A DNA stretch of 39,448 nucleotides from Calditrichota bacterium (lineage in GTDB: Bacteria > CLD3): contig QQUF01000057.1 in NCBI GenBank assembly GCA_008501735.1, forward strand, positions 1 to 39,448, read 5' to 3'. Both the position numbers and the translations under genes were made by a program. Below the pieces are notes generated by a model, which was not told the DNA's origin, did no database searches, and was given only the letters and a program-made list of their open reading frames with translations. Of this stretch, positions 7,514-15,721 are shown in pieces (the first letter of the stretch is position 1; each line of letters opens with the position of its first letter).

Positions 7514-9124
7514 CTATTTCCTACCTCTTTTCAATCTTCTCTCAGATAACTTTTTCCATATGCGATTAGCAATTGAAATATCTTTTGAGGAAAATCCGAA
7601 ATTATCTTTTAAAATCTTTTTGTTAGTTAATTCTAATACTTCTGAAATGCTTCTCTTAGCTCGAACCATTTCATCAATTTCCTGAAGCAATTCAGAATTG
7701 TTCTCATTGTAAGGAAGTAAAATTTCTTCGGCTTCATTTGGCATTAGTTCCAAAACTCCGCCTCCGTGACTTCTTCCACAAATCTCCGAAAAAGCCAATG
7801 ACAACGAGTTGTAGTAACTTGCTGTTAAGGATTCAATATTCACATTTGGCTTAATTGTTACTCTGTGCATTGTATCGGTTGTAAATGCTTGAGCTTCATT
7901 TATGATGAGCTTTGGAAAAAGGTTGTTCCGTCTGATGAAAAGAGCTTCTGAAATTCGAAGTGATGGAACAATTTGCCACTCATCTCTAATTCTACATTTA
8001 TAACCTTTGTGTATTCCCTGTTCTTCACCGGAAGCAATGTATTCTTTTGCTCCGACATTTCCATTTAATTCAGATAGTTGTGGAAAAGTTAGTAGATGAG
8101 TTCTTGTATCTATTTTTTTGTTCTCTTCCCAATCTTCTTTTGTAAAAACTACACTTGGAACTTGAACACTTCGACCGACCAAAGGTTTTGCAAATTTTTC
8201 TAAGTTGTATTCTTTGACAGTAGAAAATGGAACAGTGAAAAATGGATTTGCACCTGTTGTGATTCCAACCTCAACTTTTGCAAAATCACCAAGTTTTTGA
8301 ATTTTACTATTTGTTTGTAATTCTTCTAAAAAATCTATCTCTTTTTGCTCAAGAAAGTAAAAAGTCCATTTGTTTGATTTAAAATCAATCTTCTTTTTTG
8401 GGCTTTTTAGTTTATCAAAATCTAATTTTTTTAGGGAATTAATGTCTTCTAATTCCAAATGTTCTATCAAATGAGATTCAGAGTTATTTTTCTCACAAAG
8501 CAGTAAAACTACTTCTTGTTGAATGTTTGGAAAAACGAGTTTCTTAAAGGAAATGATGTTTATTTTATTGTAAAAATGAGCTAAGAAATTTCTTAGAACT
8601 TGAGCGTAAGAAACCTGAAGTATTTCTGCCGGAAGCACAAAACCAATCTTTCCGGTTTCTTTCAAAATAAGACTTGAGCCAACTACAAAAGAAACCCAAG
8701 CATTGGTTAGTTTTGAATATTTAAGTTCGGCTTTATCAAAAATCTTTCCTGCAAGAATTTGTTGTTCTTTTTCAAAATATTGGTATCTGATGTAAGGAGG
8801 ATTTCCAATTATTAAATCGAATCTTTTATTCGTTTCAGTGCAAAATCTATGAAAATCAGAATTGATTATTTTAGTGTTTGAAAGCCTTATTTGTTCCGAT
8901 TTCTTCGCTTCAACTTCATCTAACTCAATTGCCGTTACTGAATTGTATTGAAAGTTCCCATTTTTAATTTCTTCAAGAAAGACTCCATCACCACAACTTG
9001 GTTCTAAAACATCATTTTTTTTGTTTCCATTAAATCCCCATTTCAGAATAAACGAGGCAATCCCTTGAGGAGTGTAAAAACCTCCTCTAAGTTTTTCTTG
9101 AGTTGCTTCTTTAATGAGTTGCAT
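7514..9124 (-). CDS. N6-adenine DNA methyltransferase (Eco57I/TaqI-like)
   Basis: This 536-residue enzyme carries 'GFYTP' (15-19), SAM-binding motif I 'VLEPSCGDGVF' (39-49) and the catalytic N6-adenine motif IV 'NPPY' (108-111), in the gamma-class order. The C-terminal 300 residues look like a TaqI/Eco57I-type target recognition domain. It would transfer a methyl group from SAM to adenine in a specific DNA site. Its start overlaps the end of the upstream type IIG-like gene by 14 bp, so the pair is coupled. Since that neighbour already contains its own methylase, this one may modify the other strand of an asymmetric site, as companion methylases of type IIG systems do. No endonuclease motif is seen in this protein. 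A 65-bp gap separates it from the DUF4297-like gene downstream. Confidence 0.85.
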   Translation of the reverse strand: MQLIKEATQEKLRGGFYTPQGIASFILKWGFNGNKKNDVLEPSCGDGVFLEEIKNGNFQYNSVTAIELDEVEAKKSEQIRLSNTKIINSDFHRFCTETNKRFDLIIGNPPYIRYQYFEKEQQILAGKIFDKAELKYSKLTNAWVSFVVGSSLILKETGKIGFVLPAEILQVSYAQVLRNFLAHFYNKINIISFKKLVFPNIQQEVVLLLCEKNNSESHLIEHLELEDINSLKKLDFDKLKSPKKKIDFKSNKWTFYFLEQKEIDFLEELQTNSKIQKLGDFAKVEVGITTGANPFFTVPFSTVKEYNLEKFAKPLVGRSVQVPSVVFTKEDWEENKKIDTRTHLLTFPQLSELNGNVGAKEYIASGEEQGIHKGYKCRIRDEWQIVPSLRISEALFIRRNNLFPKLIINEAQAFTTDTMHRVTIKPNVNIESLTASYYNSLSLAFSEICGRSHGGGVLELMPNEAEEILLPYNENNSELLQEIDEMVRAKRSISEVLELTNKKILKDNFGFSSKDISIANRIWKKLSERRLKRGRK

Positions 9125-12089
9125 AAAGTTCTGAAATTAATGGAATTAATTTATCGTCATTTCCAAGAGCAAAAAGTTCTGTTAGTAGCGAATCTAACTC
9201 ATTTTTTAAATTTGTGAATTGTCTTTCTAAAGGAATCAAAGCTCTGCTGTTACAGGAGCTCTTATCAATTTTACCCTGAAGTTGGATTAACTCTTTTTGA
9301 ATCGAGGAAATATTACTATGCAAATCTTTATCAGTGTTGTTGTTAAAATCAATAATTCTTATTGGAAGCCTTTTTAAAACCTTCGTTCCTCTTGCAATGT
9401 AACCACCTCTAAAAACTTCGCCAATTAAAGCAGAATACCATTCAAGATATTTTGAATTTAAAAGTGCTTGAATGTAATAAATTGAATAATTGCAATCTTC
9501 AGGCAAAGTTATCATACAATAACCTGCTGTTCCTCCGGAAGAAATTAAAGTTCCGAAATAATCAATTGCATATTTATTGCCTTGAGACAAAACACCAACA
9601 ATAATTTTTGCAGGAACATCACATTTATCCAAACTTTGATGTCTTCCAAATCTATACCATTCATCACTCGTTTTTGGAGTTGGTTTTATATCTCGTTTCG
9701 GATTATCCAATTTATCTTTGTAAGCAATTAGATATTCATACGCTTTGGGAAAGTCCATTTGAAGTTTATCAATAGAAATAAATTCAATTCCTTTTTCCGT
9801 CTTTTGGTAAGGGTAAATCACGAATGAATTTGGATTAAATGGACGGTAAGTATTTAAGTTGTCGAGTCCACTTGAAGTTTGAAAATAAGGTTTTGTTAGT
9901 GCTTTTTCTATTTCCCAAGTAATGCCACCTTTTTTGAAGAAGAATGAATTTTCGGTTTCTTTAATCGGCTTGTGAATGTAAAGATTGTTGGCACTTGTCT
10001 GAATTCCGTTGTAAATATTTTCAGAGCCGATTAAAGTTTCTAAGGCTACCGACTGACTGTTAATTTTGTCAAATGCCGATTTCAAGTAATTCGGAACAAG
10101 TATCCAAACCTCATCTTCAAGTTTGGAAAAATCTACTTTCTCAAATTCTTCTCTTTCAAGACTTCTAATTTTCCAACCCGTTAAGTCATTAATTTCAAGA
10201 AAGTTTAAATGTTTCTGTTCTGACTTCTGCAAAATGAGTAAACAAGTATAAGTTGTTTTATCGTGAAAGATTTGATTTGCTCCAAATGATATGACTTTTT
10301 GAGGGTATTTATTTGAACTTAAAAAATGCCTAAGTTTTTTACCTGCTCCAACTTTTGTTAGTTTACTCGGAACAATGTATCCCAAATAACCTTTTTCCTT
10401 TAACAAATCAACTCCTCTTTCAATAAAGAGAAAATATTTATCAAACTGTTTAAAAGCAGAAAAATAATTTCTTTTGTAAAGTGGCAACTCCAAAGGCAAA
10501 AGTTGTTTCATATGTTCTGTTGCCATATAAGGAGGATTTCCTACAATCACATCGAACTTTGTTTCACCAAAATCAAAAGGATTGATTTGACTGAAATTTG
10601 AGGAATCGACTTGGTTTGAGCTTACCAAACTATTTCCGAATTGAATATTTTTAGCTAATTCAGGCAAAACAGGAATAGGAATCGAGGAATTATTTTCATC
10701 TTCTAATAACTTCAACAAAAGTCCAAACTTACAGGCTTCAACGGCATTAAAATCTACATCGACTCCAAAAATACAATTTTCAAGAATCTTTCTTTTGATT
10801 TCAAAAGGTAATTTGTAAGTATTGACAGCCGTTTGAATCAAAATATCTTTTGAGTTTTGGAGGTAGTAATCAACTAAAATGTCGTTTACTAATTGATAAG
10901 TTTCCAAAAGAAATGCTCCCGAACCACAAGAAATATCTGCAAATGAAGAATTTATAATTTCTTCTGCCGTTTTATCCTCACAATACTTTAAAACTGTTTC
11001 TCGTAAAATGTTTTGAATAATGTAAGTCGGCGTTGTGATTACATCTCTACCGATATTTTCAGGTTTTTCCTCTAAGGTAATTTGACCTCCGGTTATACTT
11101 AATCGTTTTCCAAGAAATATCTCATAGATATTCCCAAGAATATCGGAAGCAAAAACGGAAAAGGAGTAAGTGCTTTCGGGATAGTAGAGTTGTTTGATTA
11201 TCGTCCAGAAAGCAGAGCTGTTATTTCTAATTATTTGAGATGTCAGTTTATGACCAAACAAACCCGAATTATACTTTCTATCAGCTTCATTGAATTTGTT
11301 AACTAGAGCTTCAAAATCTTCATTGGTAGCAAAATTCAATAAGGTTTTGTAAGTCTCTAAATTTCTATCTTCACAAACTCTAAGGAAAATTATGCTGTTA
11401 AGATAGCTTTGAACAATATCGTTTAATTCTGACGAACTCAAACTTTGATTATGCTTAAAAACTTCTTGCCCAAGAATCAATCGCCATTCATTGATTTGGT
11501 TTAGAAAAAGGCTGTCAACACTGAACAATCTTAATTGTTCTTCAATGTGTTCCCAAATCTTATCGAAGTTCCCTGAGTAAACTGAATCATAACCGATTTG
11601 GTTTTTGATTTCTTCAAAGCACTCTTCGTATTCAGTGAAGTGGTAGAGCTTTACTCTCGACTTGGAAAAAGTATCATCCGTTTCCACTTTTTGAGAACAA
11701 TCATAAATTGCCAGATACTCAAAATTCGATAAGACGGAAATCTTTAGTTTTGCCGTAAAGCCATATCTTCTAACCTGCTTTGCCGAATCATTATCGGTTT
11801 CAATTTTTACACTTGGTTTTTTAGCTTCAAGGAAAAACTTCCTTTCTGAAAACAAACGGAAAGTGTAATCAGGTTTTTTGGTGTTAGTGAAGGAATCTTC
11901 TTTAAGTGGCTCTTCGAGTAGCACTTCCCTTTCGTTTGTTGACTTTCCTTTTTCATTTTTAATATCCCAACCTAGAAGTGCAAAAAATGAGTCTAAGAAA
12001 TCAGCTCTCAACTGTGTTTCGTTATATTTTTGAGATAAATAGTAGTTTCTATTGGCTTGATATTTTTCGACTAATTTTTTAATGGTCAT
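9111..12089 (-). CDS. Type IIG-like restriction endonuclease-methyltransferase fusion
   Basis: The 992-residue protein has the single-chain order of type IIG enzymes. An N-terminal PD-(D/E)XK nuclease has D74 and E88-x-K90 ('KPDYTF...FFLEAKKPS'). A helical linker follows, then SAM motif I 'FADISCGSGAF' (383-393) and 'NPPY' (518-521). A TaqI-like recognition domain ends near 'LEWYSALIGEVFRGGYIARGT...LKRLPI', and a short coiled coil lies at the C-terminus. It should cut unmodified DNA at a fixed distance from its site and methylate adenine on one strand. It could also be read as a PglX-like methylase, but the visible nuclease motif and the absence of other BREX/Pgl genes argue against that. It is the first gene of the five-gene defence operon; 162 bp upstream, with no clear RBS, would hold the promoter. 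Confidence 0.85.
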   Translation of the reverse strand: MTIKKLVEKYQANRNYYLSQKYNETQLRADFLDSFFALLGWDIKNEKGKSTNEREVLLEEPLKEDSFTNTKKPDYTFRLFSERKFFLEAKKPSVKIETDNDSAKQVRRYGFTAKLKISVLSNFEYLAIYDCSQKVETDDTFSKSRVKLYHFTEYEECFEEIKNQIGYDSVYSGNFDKIWEHIEEQLRLFSVDSLFLNQINEWRLILGQEVFKHNQSLSSSELNDIVQSYLNSIIFLRVCEDRNLETYKTLLNFATNEDFEALVNKFNEADRKYNSGLFGHKLTSQIIRNNSSAFWTIIKQLYYPESTYSFSVFASDILGNIYEIFLGKRLSITGGQITLEEKPENIGRDVITTPTYIIQNILRETVLKYCEDKTAEEIINSSFADISCGSGAFLLETYQLVNDILVDYYLQNSKDILIQTAVNTYKLPFEIKRKILENCIFGVDVDFNAVEACKFGLLLKLLEDENNSSIPIPVLPELAKNIQFGNSLVSSNQVDSSNFSQINPFDFGETKFDVIVGNPPYMATEHMKQLLPLELPLYKRNYFSAFKQFDKYFLFIERGVDLLKEKGYLGYIVPSKLTKVGAGKKLRHFLSSNKYPQKVISFGANQIFHDKTTYTCLLILQKSEQKHLNFLEINDLTGWKIRSLEREEFEKVDFSKLEDEVWILVPNYLKSAFDKINSQSVALETLIGSENIYNGIQTSANNLYIHKPIKETENSFFFKKGGITWEIEKALTKPYFQTSSGLDNLNTYRPFNPNSFVIYPYQKTEKGIEFISIDKLQMDFPKAYEYLIAYKDKLDNPKRDIKPTPKTSDEWYRFGRHQSLDKCDVPAKIIVGVLSQGNKYAIDYFGTLISSGGTAGYCMITLPEDCNYSIYYIQALLNSKYLEWYSALIGEVFRGGYIARGTKVLKRLPIRIIDFNNNTDKDLHSNISSIQKELIQLQGKIDKSSCNSRALIPLERQFTNLKNELDSLLTELFALGNDDKLIPLISELYATH

Positions 12090-12251
12090 TTGGAAATCAA
12101 TTAAAATTAAAAGGAAAATGGATTAGCCAAGAATTTAATAGATTTTCCTTCTAAAAGATTAACAACTTAAATCTTACTTATCAAACCTATTTTTAACTTT
12201 CGAATCACATTTACCACAACAAAATGAGTAAATATGATTTTAATCGTTGGA

Positions 12252-12797
12252 TCAATCACGCCTTACATAGTTTTTAGGTATTAAATAACGAATATCCAAT
12301 GTAATCTCACAAAATCCTGTATTCATAACCTTGATTTCATTTGTCTTAGCAACTATTGATACTCTTTCACGATAACCTAATTTACCATTGTTCTGCGGAG
12401 AACGATAAGTTAATTCAGCTGTGTCATCACCTGATATACGAAATATTAACTCCATTCCCAAAGGAGCATAAACAATATCAGATTCACCTACTTTCAATTT
12501 CCTACTTACTCCATAAGAAACTCCTTTATCCCAAGAAGGATAGCAACTAACCAAACTTGAATATAATTTTGGACTGTATGTTTGAGCCGGTAAACCTGTT
12601 CGAGGATTTATTGTTGACCCAAGAGGTAAACTATCCAACTCACCTGTTACAGGGTTATAGGAAAAAGATTTATTCGGTGTTCCATTGGGATTGAAAGGTT
12701 CTTTCATACGGTAATACAAATTAGAATCATAAGCCCAATACAACACACCTATACCGACAAGAACCCAAAATAAATTTTTTAATAAAAAATCCTGCAT
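12252..12797 (-). CDS. Hypothetical single-pass membrane protein
   Basis: I do not recognise this 181-residue protein. One hydrophobic segment (about residues 6-23, 'LLKNLFWVLVGIGVLYWAY') anchors the N-terminus; the rest should be outside the cytoplasm. The middle is proline- and glycine-rich ('FNPNGTPNKSFSYNPVTGEL', 'INPRTGLPAQTYSP') and the C-terminus looks like a beta domain with two conserved-looking cysteines. RBS AGGTGA fits the ATG. A broken partial copy of its 3' half lies 9.9 kb away at 2333-2491 in the same orientation, on the other side of the defence island. It is followed upstream by a lipoprotein gene on the same strand, so both may be envelope proteins of the plasmid's surface or entry functions; that is a guess. 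Confidence 0.75.
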   Translation of the reverse strand: MQDFLLKNLFWVLVGIGVLYWAYDSNLYYRMKEPFNPNGTPNKSFSYNPVTGELDSLPLGSTINPRTGLPAQTYSPKLYSSLVSCYPSWDKGVSYGVSRKLKVGESDIVYAPLGMELIFRISGDDTAELTYRSPQNNGKLGYRERVSIVAKTNEIKVMNTGFCEITLDIRYLIPKNYVRRD

Positions 12798-12891
12798 ACT
12801 TTCACCTAGTTTAAGATATTAAAAATGTTACTCAGAAAGCTAACAAAAGCCATTTATAATTCAAAAATAAAATATTCAACTGTATCTCCTT

Positions 12892-13572
12892 TCAATCTCC
12901 CAGAAGTATCCTTTTTATTGATTTTCGAGCTATTTTTTGTCTTTTTTGAATTTCTTGTATTTCTTCTCTGTATTGAGGTGCTTGAAAATTAAAAACAGCT
13001 TGCTGTATTTTTTGAGGGCAACCTAAAGATTCAATAAATTTCAATGCTGTGTAACCACATCTTCCTTTTTCTAATTTGGTTTCTATATTATCTCCTGTTT
13101 TCTGATGAATAATTCCACGAGATAACTCAAAAGCTAAAACATATTTAATATTCCATTGGTTTATCGTTCCTAAAACATTGATTATATGATAATTAACACC
13201 TTTTTCCATTTCCATATCCCAACCTCCCAATACTCCTTCACTAGGTGATTTACCTACAAGATTAATTCTAATGTTTTCAGGAAATTCTTCATTGATATTT
13301 TCTTTATGAAAGAATTTCTTACAGTCATTAAAAACTTTTTCAAATTCCTCCTTCTCCATATTTAATTCTTTATCACATTTGAATAAAATCCCTTCCTGTA
13401 AATTCTTTGGTATAATAGTCGTATGTGATTCAAATCTAATTTTATTATAGACATCTCGATAATCATCACTTTTTTTACCGCAACCAAACATAGTAAAAAC
13501 CAACAAAGGAACGAGGTATTTAAGAAAACTTCTTATAATTCTTTTTCGTCTTTCTAATATCTTGTTTATCAT
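12892..13572 (-). CDS. Putative lipoprotein of unknown function
   Basis: The 226-residue product has a basic N-terminus (RRKRIIRSFLKY), a hydrophobic stretch and a lipobox-like 'TMFGC' with Cys about residue 31, so it is probably a lipoprotein of the outer or inner membrane. The mature part is charged and contains three further Cys (in 'FKCDKE', 'NDCKKFF', 'GRCGY'). I see no enzymatic motif. It ends 94 bp before the membrane-protein gene at 12252-12797 on the same strand, which suggests co-transcription. It is divergent from the small-gene operon starting at 13719, leaving 146 bp for both promoters. No strong RBS is visible, so the start is the longest reasonable choice. Confidence 0.65.
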   Translation of the reverse strand: MINKILERRKRIIRSFLKYLVPLLVFTMFGCGKKSDDYRDVYNKIRFESHTTIIPKNLQEGILFKCDKELNMEKEEFEKVFNDCKKFFHKENINEEFPENIRINLVGKSPSEGVLGGWDMEMEKGVNYHIINVLGTINQWNIKYVLAFELSRGIIHQKTGDNIETKLEKGRCGYTALKFIESLGCPQKIQQAVFNFQAPQYREEIQEIQKRQKIARKSIKRILLGD

Positions 13573-13641
13573 TTTTGTATCTCAATATTTTTAAATAATC
13601 TTGAATTTATAAAATTATTTAAAGAATTTCAAACATCAACC

Positions 13642-13710
13642 CCTTTCTGATACAATAATCTTCACAACTACTCATCAGCTCTTTAACAACTCAAAAAAAA
13701 ATCAGAAAGG
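13642..13710 (+). promoter_or_regulatory. Leader inverted repeat that pairs with the RBS of the small-gene operon
   Basis: CCTTTCTGAT (13642-13651) is perfectly complementary to ATCAGAAAGG (13701-13710). The second arm contains the Shine-Dalgarno AGAAAGG of the gene starting at 13719. If the transcript begins before 13642, the RBS would be sequestered in a 10-bp stem. Function as a translational switch is inferred. Confidence 0.45.
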
Positions 13711-13718
13711 ATTTTGTT

Positions 13719-13931
13719 ATGTCAACAAAAGTTTTTATCACAGAACTTCCGAACTGTGATATTTGTAAATCAAATGAAAAAAAAGAAGTAACCGCAAAGT
13801 ATGACGGTTTAACTATTTATGGTTCTTGGGCGAATATGTGTGAGGATTGTTTCCAAGATTATGGAAAAGGACTTGGAACAGGACAAGGTCAAGAATTGAT
13901 TTTAAAGGCTTCTACAAAGGAGGTAAGATAA
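13719..13931 (+). CDS. Small zinc-ribbon-like protein
   Basis: The 70-residue protein has two CxxC knuckles, C13-C16 ('NCDICKS') and C41-C44 ('MCEDCF'), spaced as in a single zinc-binding ribbon. It ends in a glycine-rich tail (GKGLGTGQGQE). I do not recognise a named family. It is the first of three tightly packed plus-strand genes, the only such group in a long minus-strand region. The RBS AGAAAGG precedes the ATG by about 8 bases and could be masked by the leader stem at 13642-13710. Small Zn proteins of this type are common in plasmid leading regions, where many antirestriction or anti-defence genes lie. The nearby ArdC genes fit such a setting, but a role is not shown. Confidence 0.75.
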   Translation: MSTKVFITELPNCDICKSNEKKEVTAKYDGLTIYGSWANMCEDCFQDYGKGLGTGQGQELILKASTKEVR

Positions 13932-14195
13932 TTGGATTGTATTAAATTCAAAAATACCGAAACTTGGTTTGTAGCAACTTACCTCGATAAAATTAATTCT
14001 TTTGACTTCCATCAAAACAAACCTAAAAACGAACTCATTGAAGAACTAAAGAAAAGCATTCAATCTAGAATTCCACGTTTTCAAGATACGGATTTGTGGA
14101 GCGACTTAATCATTTCTGCCCTCGATAATGTCAAATGGGATTTAATCATAAATCACTTTTTATCGGAGGTTGAAAATGTCAGAGAAAGTTCTTAG
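13932..14195 (+). CDS. Small hypothetical protein (TTG start)
   Basis: This 87-residue protein begins with TTG directly after the stop of the preceding gene. AAGGAGGT seven bases upstream makes this start convincing despite the rare codon. The sequence is acidic with aromatic residues ('DTDLWSDLIISALDNVKWDLIINHFLSEVEN') and probably helical. No known domain is recognised. Its end overlaps the start of the next gene by about 20 bp, so the three small genes are translated as a coupled set. Confidence 0.75.
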   Translation: MDCIKFKNTETWFVATYLDKINSFDFHQNKPKNELIEELKKSIQSRIPRFQDTDLWSDLIISALDNVKWDLIINHFLSEVENVRESS

Positions 14196-14529
14196 AAGAT
14201 GGGCTTACCAAGAGCCTGAATACAAAGACGGAGATTATTTTTTCTCAGGTTTTACTCTTCTTACAAACGGAGTAAACACGGAATTACTACAAGAAGAAAT
14301 CGTAAAACTTGTGCTTTTCATAAAAGTTTTAGTTCAAGAACACAACGGTATTGATTACCTACAAGTTTTTGACGAGGAACTTTTTGAAAACGAAATTTGG
14401 ACAAAGACAGGAAGAAAGATTTTCATCATTGACCAATTAAGTAAAAAAATGCTCGAAGGTGATGGTTACACCAAAGAGCAGAAAAAAGAAAATAACCACT
14501 TTACAATTTTATTTGCTGATGAGTATTGA
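14176..14529 (+). CDS. Small hypothetical protein, third of the plus-strand trio
   Basis: I start this 117-residue protein at ATG 14176, because CGGAGG at 14164-14169 is well spaced for it; an in-frame TTG at 14170 is too close. The product begins 'MSEKVLRRWAYQEPEYKDGD', is acidic, and ends 'NNHFTILFADEY'. I do not recognise a family. It overlaps the preceding gene by 20 bp and is followed eight bases later by a strong terminator (14537-14572), which closes the operon. Its size, acidity and position next to ArdC genes would fit a DNA-mimic or anti-defence protein, but this is speculation. Confidence 0.75.
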   Translation: MSEKVLRRWAYQEPEYKDGDYFFSGFTLLTNGVNTELLQEEIVKLVLFIKVLVQEHNGIDYLQVFDEELFENEIWTKTGRKIFIIDQLSKKMLEGDGYTKEQKKENNHFTILFADEY

Positions 14530-14536
14530 GTTTACC

Positions 14537-14572
14537 AAAAGCCTCAAAAATTTACTTGGGGCTTTTTCTTTT
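14537..14572 (+). terminator. Rho-independent terminator of the small-gene operon
   Basis: AAAAGCCTCA (14537-14546) pairs with TGGGGCTTTT (14557-14566), one G-T pair included, and a T-rich tail follows. The stem resembles that of the terminator at 15675-15710. Confidence 0.85.
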
Positions 14573-14641
14573 GAAAATCAAATTAGCCCAACAATAAATT
14601 TTGTTAGACTAATTTCGTAATTTTAACAACTCCTCTTTTCC

Positions 14642-15517
14642 TCAATCCCCCAAAATGTAATTAACTGCCTTTTGAGACAATGAAGCTGATTTGATGAGTA
14701 GGTTTTTGTCATTCCTTAGAGCTGAAAGCCAACCTTGAATGTAAGCCGTGCTGTTTTCAATGGTCTTCTGTTCTATCCCAAGAACGGCACAAATATAGGA
14801 AGCTCCAAGCTCTGCGGTAAGTTCCTCTTGACTATAATCTTCATCACCAAACATCGTTTGGTTCATTACTTCGGGTCGATTTAATCTTGATTTATGACCG
14901 GTAGAATGAACCAACTCGTGAAACAGTGCCGAATAAAATTCTTCAACTTCTGTGAATAATTCCTTTTTCGGCATTCCTACGAAATCTTTAACAGGATTGT
15001 AAAAACATCTTTGTCCTTTAATTTTAATTTCCGGACAGTTTTGCATATTTTTTACAATCCTTTCAGCTTCTTGAATTGGTTGATGTTCTTTTACAACTAA
15101 TTCAGGAATGTGTTCTTCTAATCCTTCGGTTTGAGAAACATTAAAAACTGAAAACAATTTGTAAACCAAGTAGTTTTTAGTTACAGGGTCGTTGTGTTCA
15201 TCGAATTCTCCTATTTCTTTTTTCTTTAGCTCCGTGAAGATTATCGGAATGGAGTGAGAACCTTTTTTAACTTTGCCTTTTAGTTTGCGGACTTGGTTAA
15301 AAGTCAAAAACAAAGGTCTTTCCCAATCATTCATTAAGCAAGTAAGACTTGCAGTGATGATATTCACTCCTCTGTAATTTTTCTGTGAAACTAAGTTCTG
15401 CGGAAATTCGCTTTTCCAAGTTTTACACCAAGAAAGAGTTCTTCCCTCTTTTTCACATTTTTCAAGTAATGCAATAACTGAGTTTGTTACTTTTTCAAAG
15501 ATTTTATCTCTTTGCAT
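14642..15517 (-). CDS. ardC-like: ArdC-type antirestriction protein (ssDNA-binding N-domain plus zincin metalloprotease), copy 1
   Basis: The 291-residue protein has the ArdC/LtrC/TraC1 layout: an N-terminal ssDNA-binding domain ('NYRGVNIITASL', 48-59; 'FLTFNQVRKLKGKVKKGS', 70-87), then a zincin domain with 'FHELVHSTGH' (199-208, zinc ligands H200, H204 and probably H208), and 'EELTAELGASYIC' as the downstream helix. ArdC proteins coat or protect incoming single-stranded plasmid DNA and block restriction in the recipient. RBS AGGAG lies before the ATG. The closest relative in the window is the gene at 15722-16609, separated by a terminator, so the two are likely separate transcripts from an old tandem duplication. 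Confidence 0.88.
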   Translation of the reverse strand: MQRDKIFEKVTNSVIALLEKCEKEGRTLSWCKTWKSEFPQNLVSQKNYRGVNIITASLTCLMNDWERPLFLTFNQVRKLKGKVKKGSHSIPIIFTELKKKEIGEFDEHNDPVTKNYLVYKLFSVFNVSQTEGLEEHIPELVVKEHQPIQEAERIVKNMQNCPEIKIKGQRCFYNPVKDFVGMPKKELFTEVEEFYSALFHELVHSTGHKSRLNRPEVMNQTMFGDEDYSQEELTAELGASYICAVLGIEQKTIENSTAYIQGWLSALRNDKNLLIKSASLSQKAVNYILGD

Positions 15518-15674
15518 AAAGTTATTCTCCTAACAGATATAAAAATATCTATTTTAGTGGTAGAAAGTATTTTCCAGTTGGATTTTGAGGTAAAGAAGTT
15601 GTTAAAGTGCTGTCTCAAATATTGAGCTTTGAGAGTGTTTTTAGATTAGCACTTGGAGTTAGGAGAGTTCAAGC

Positions 15675-15710
15675 ATAAAAAAAGCCCCAAAAACTTAATT
15701 TTGAGGCTTT
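15675..15710 (-). terminator. Rho-independent terminator after ArdC copy 2
   Basis: On the minus strand AAAGCCTCAAAA pairs with TTTTGGGGCTTT through a short loop and is followed by seven T. It lies just past the stop of the gene at 15722-16609. Confidence 0.88.
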
Positions 15711-15721
15711 AGAATTAAAAT

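Noticed and set aside
9111-12089. Reading the 992-residue enzyme as BREX PglX or Pgl system
   Set aside because: No PglZ, BrxC or other BREX genes are near, and an N-terminal nuclease motif (D74, E88, K90) is visible, which points to type IIG.
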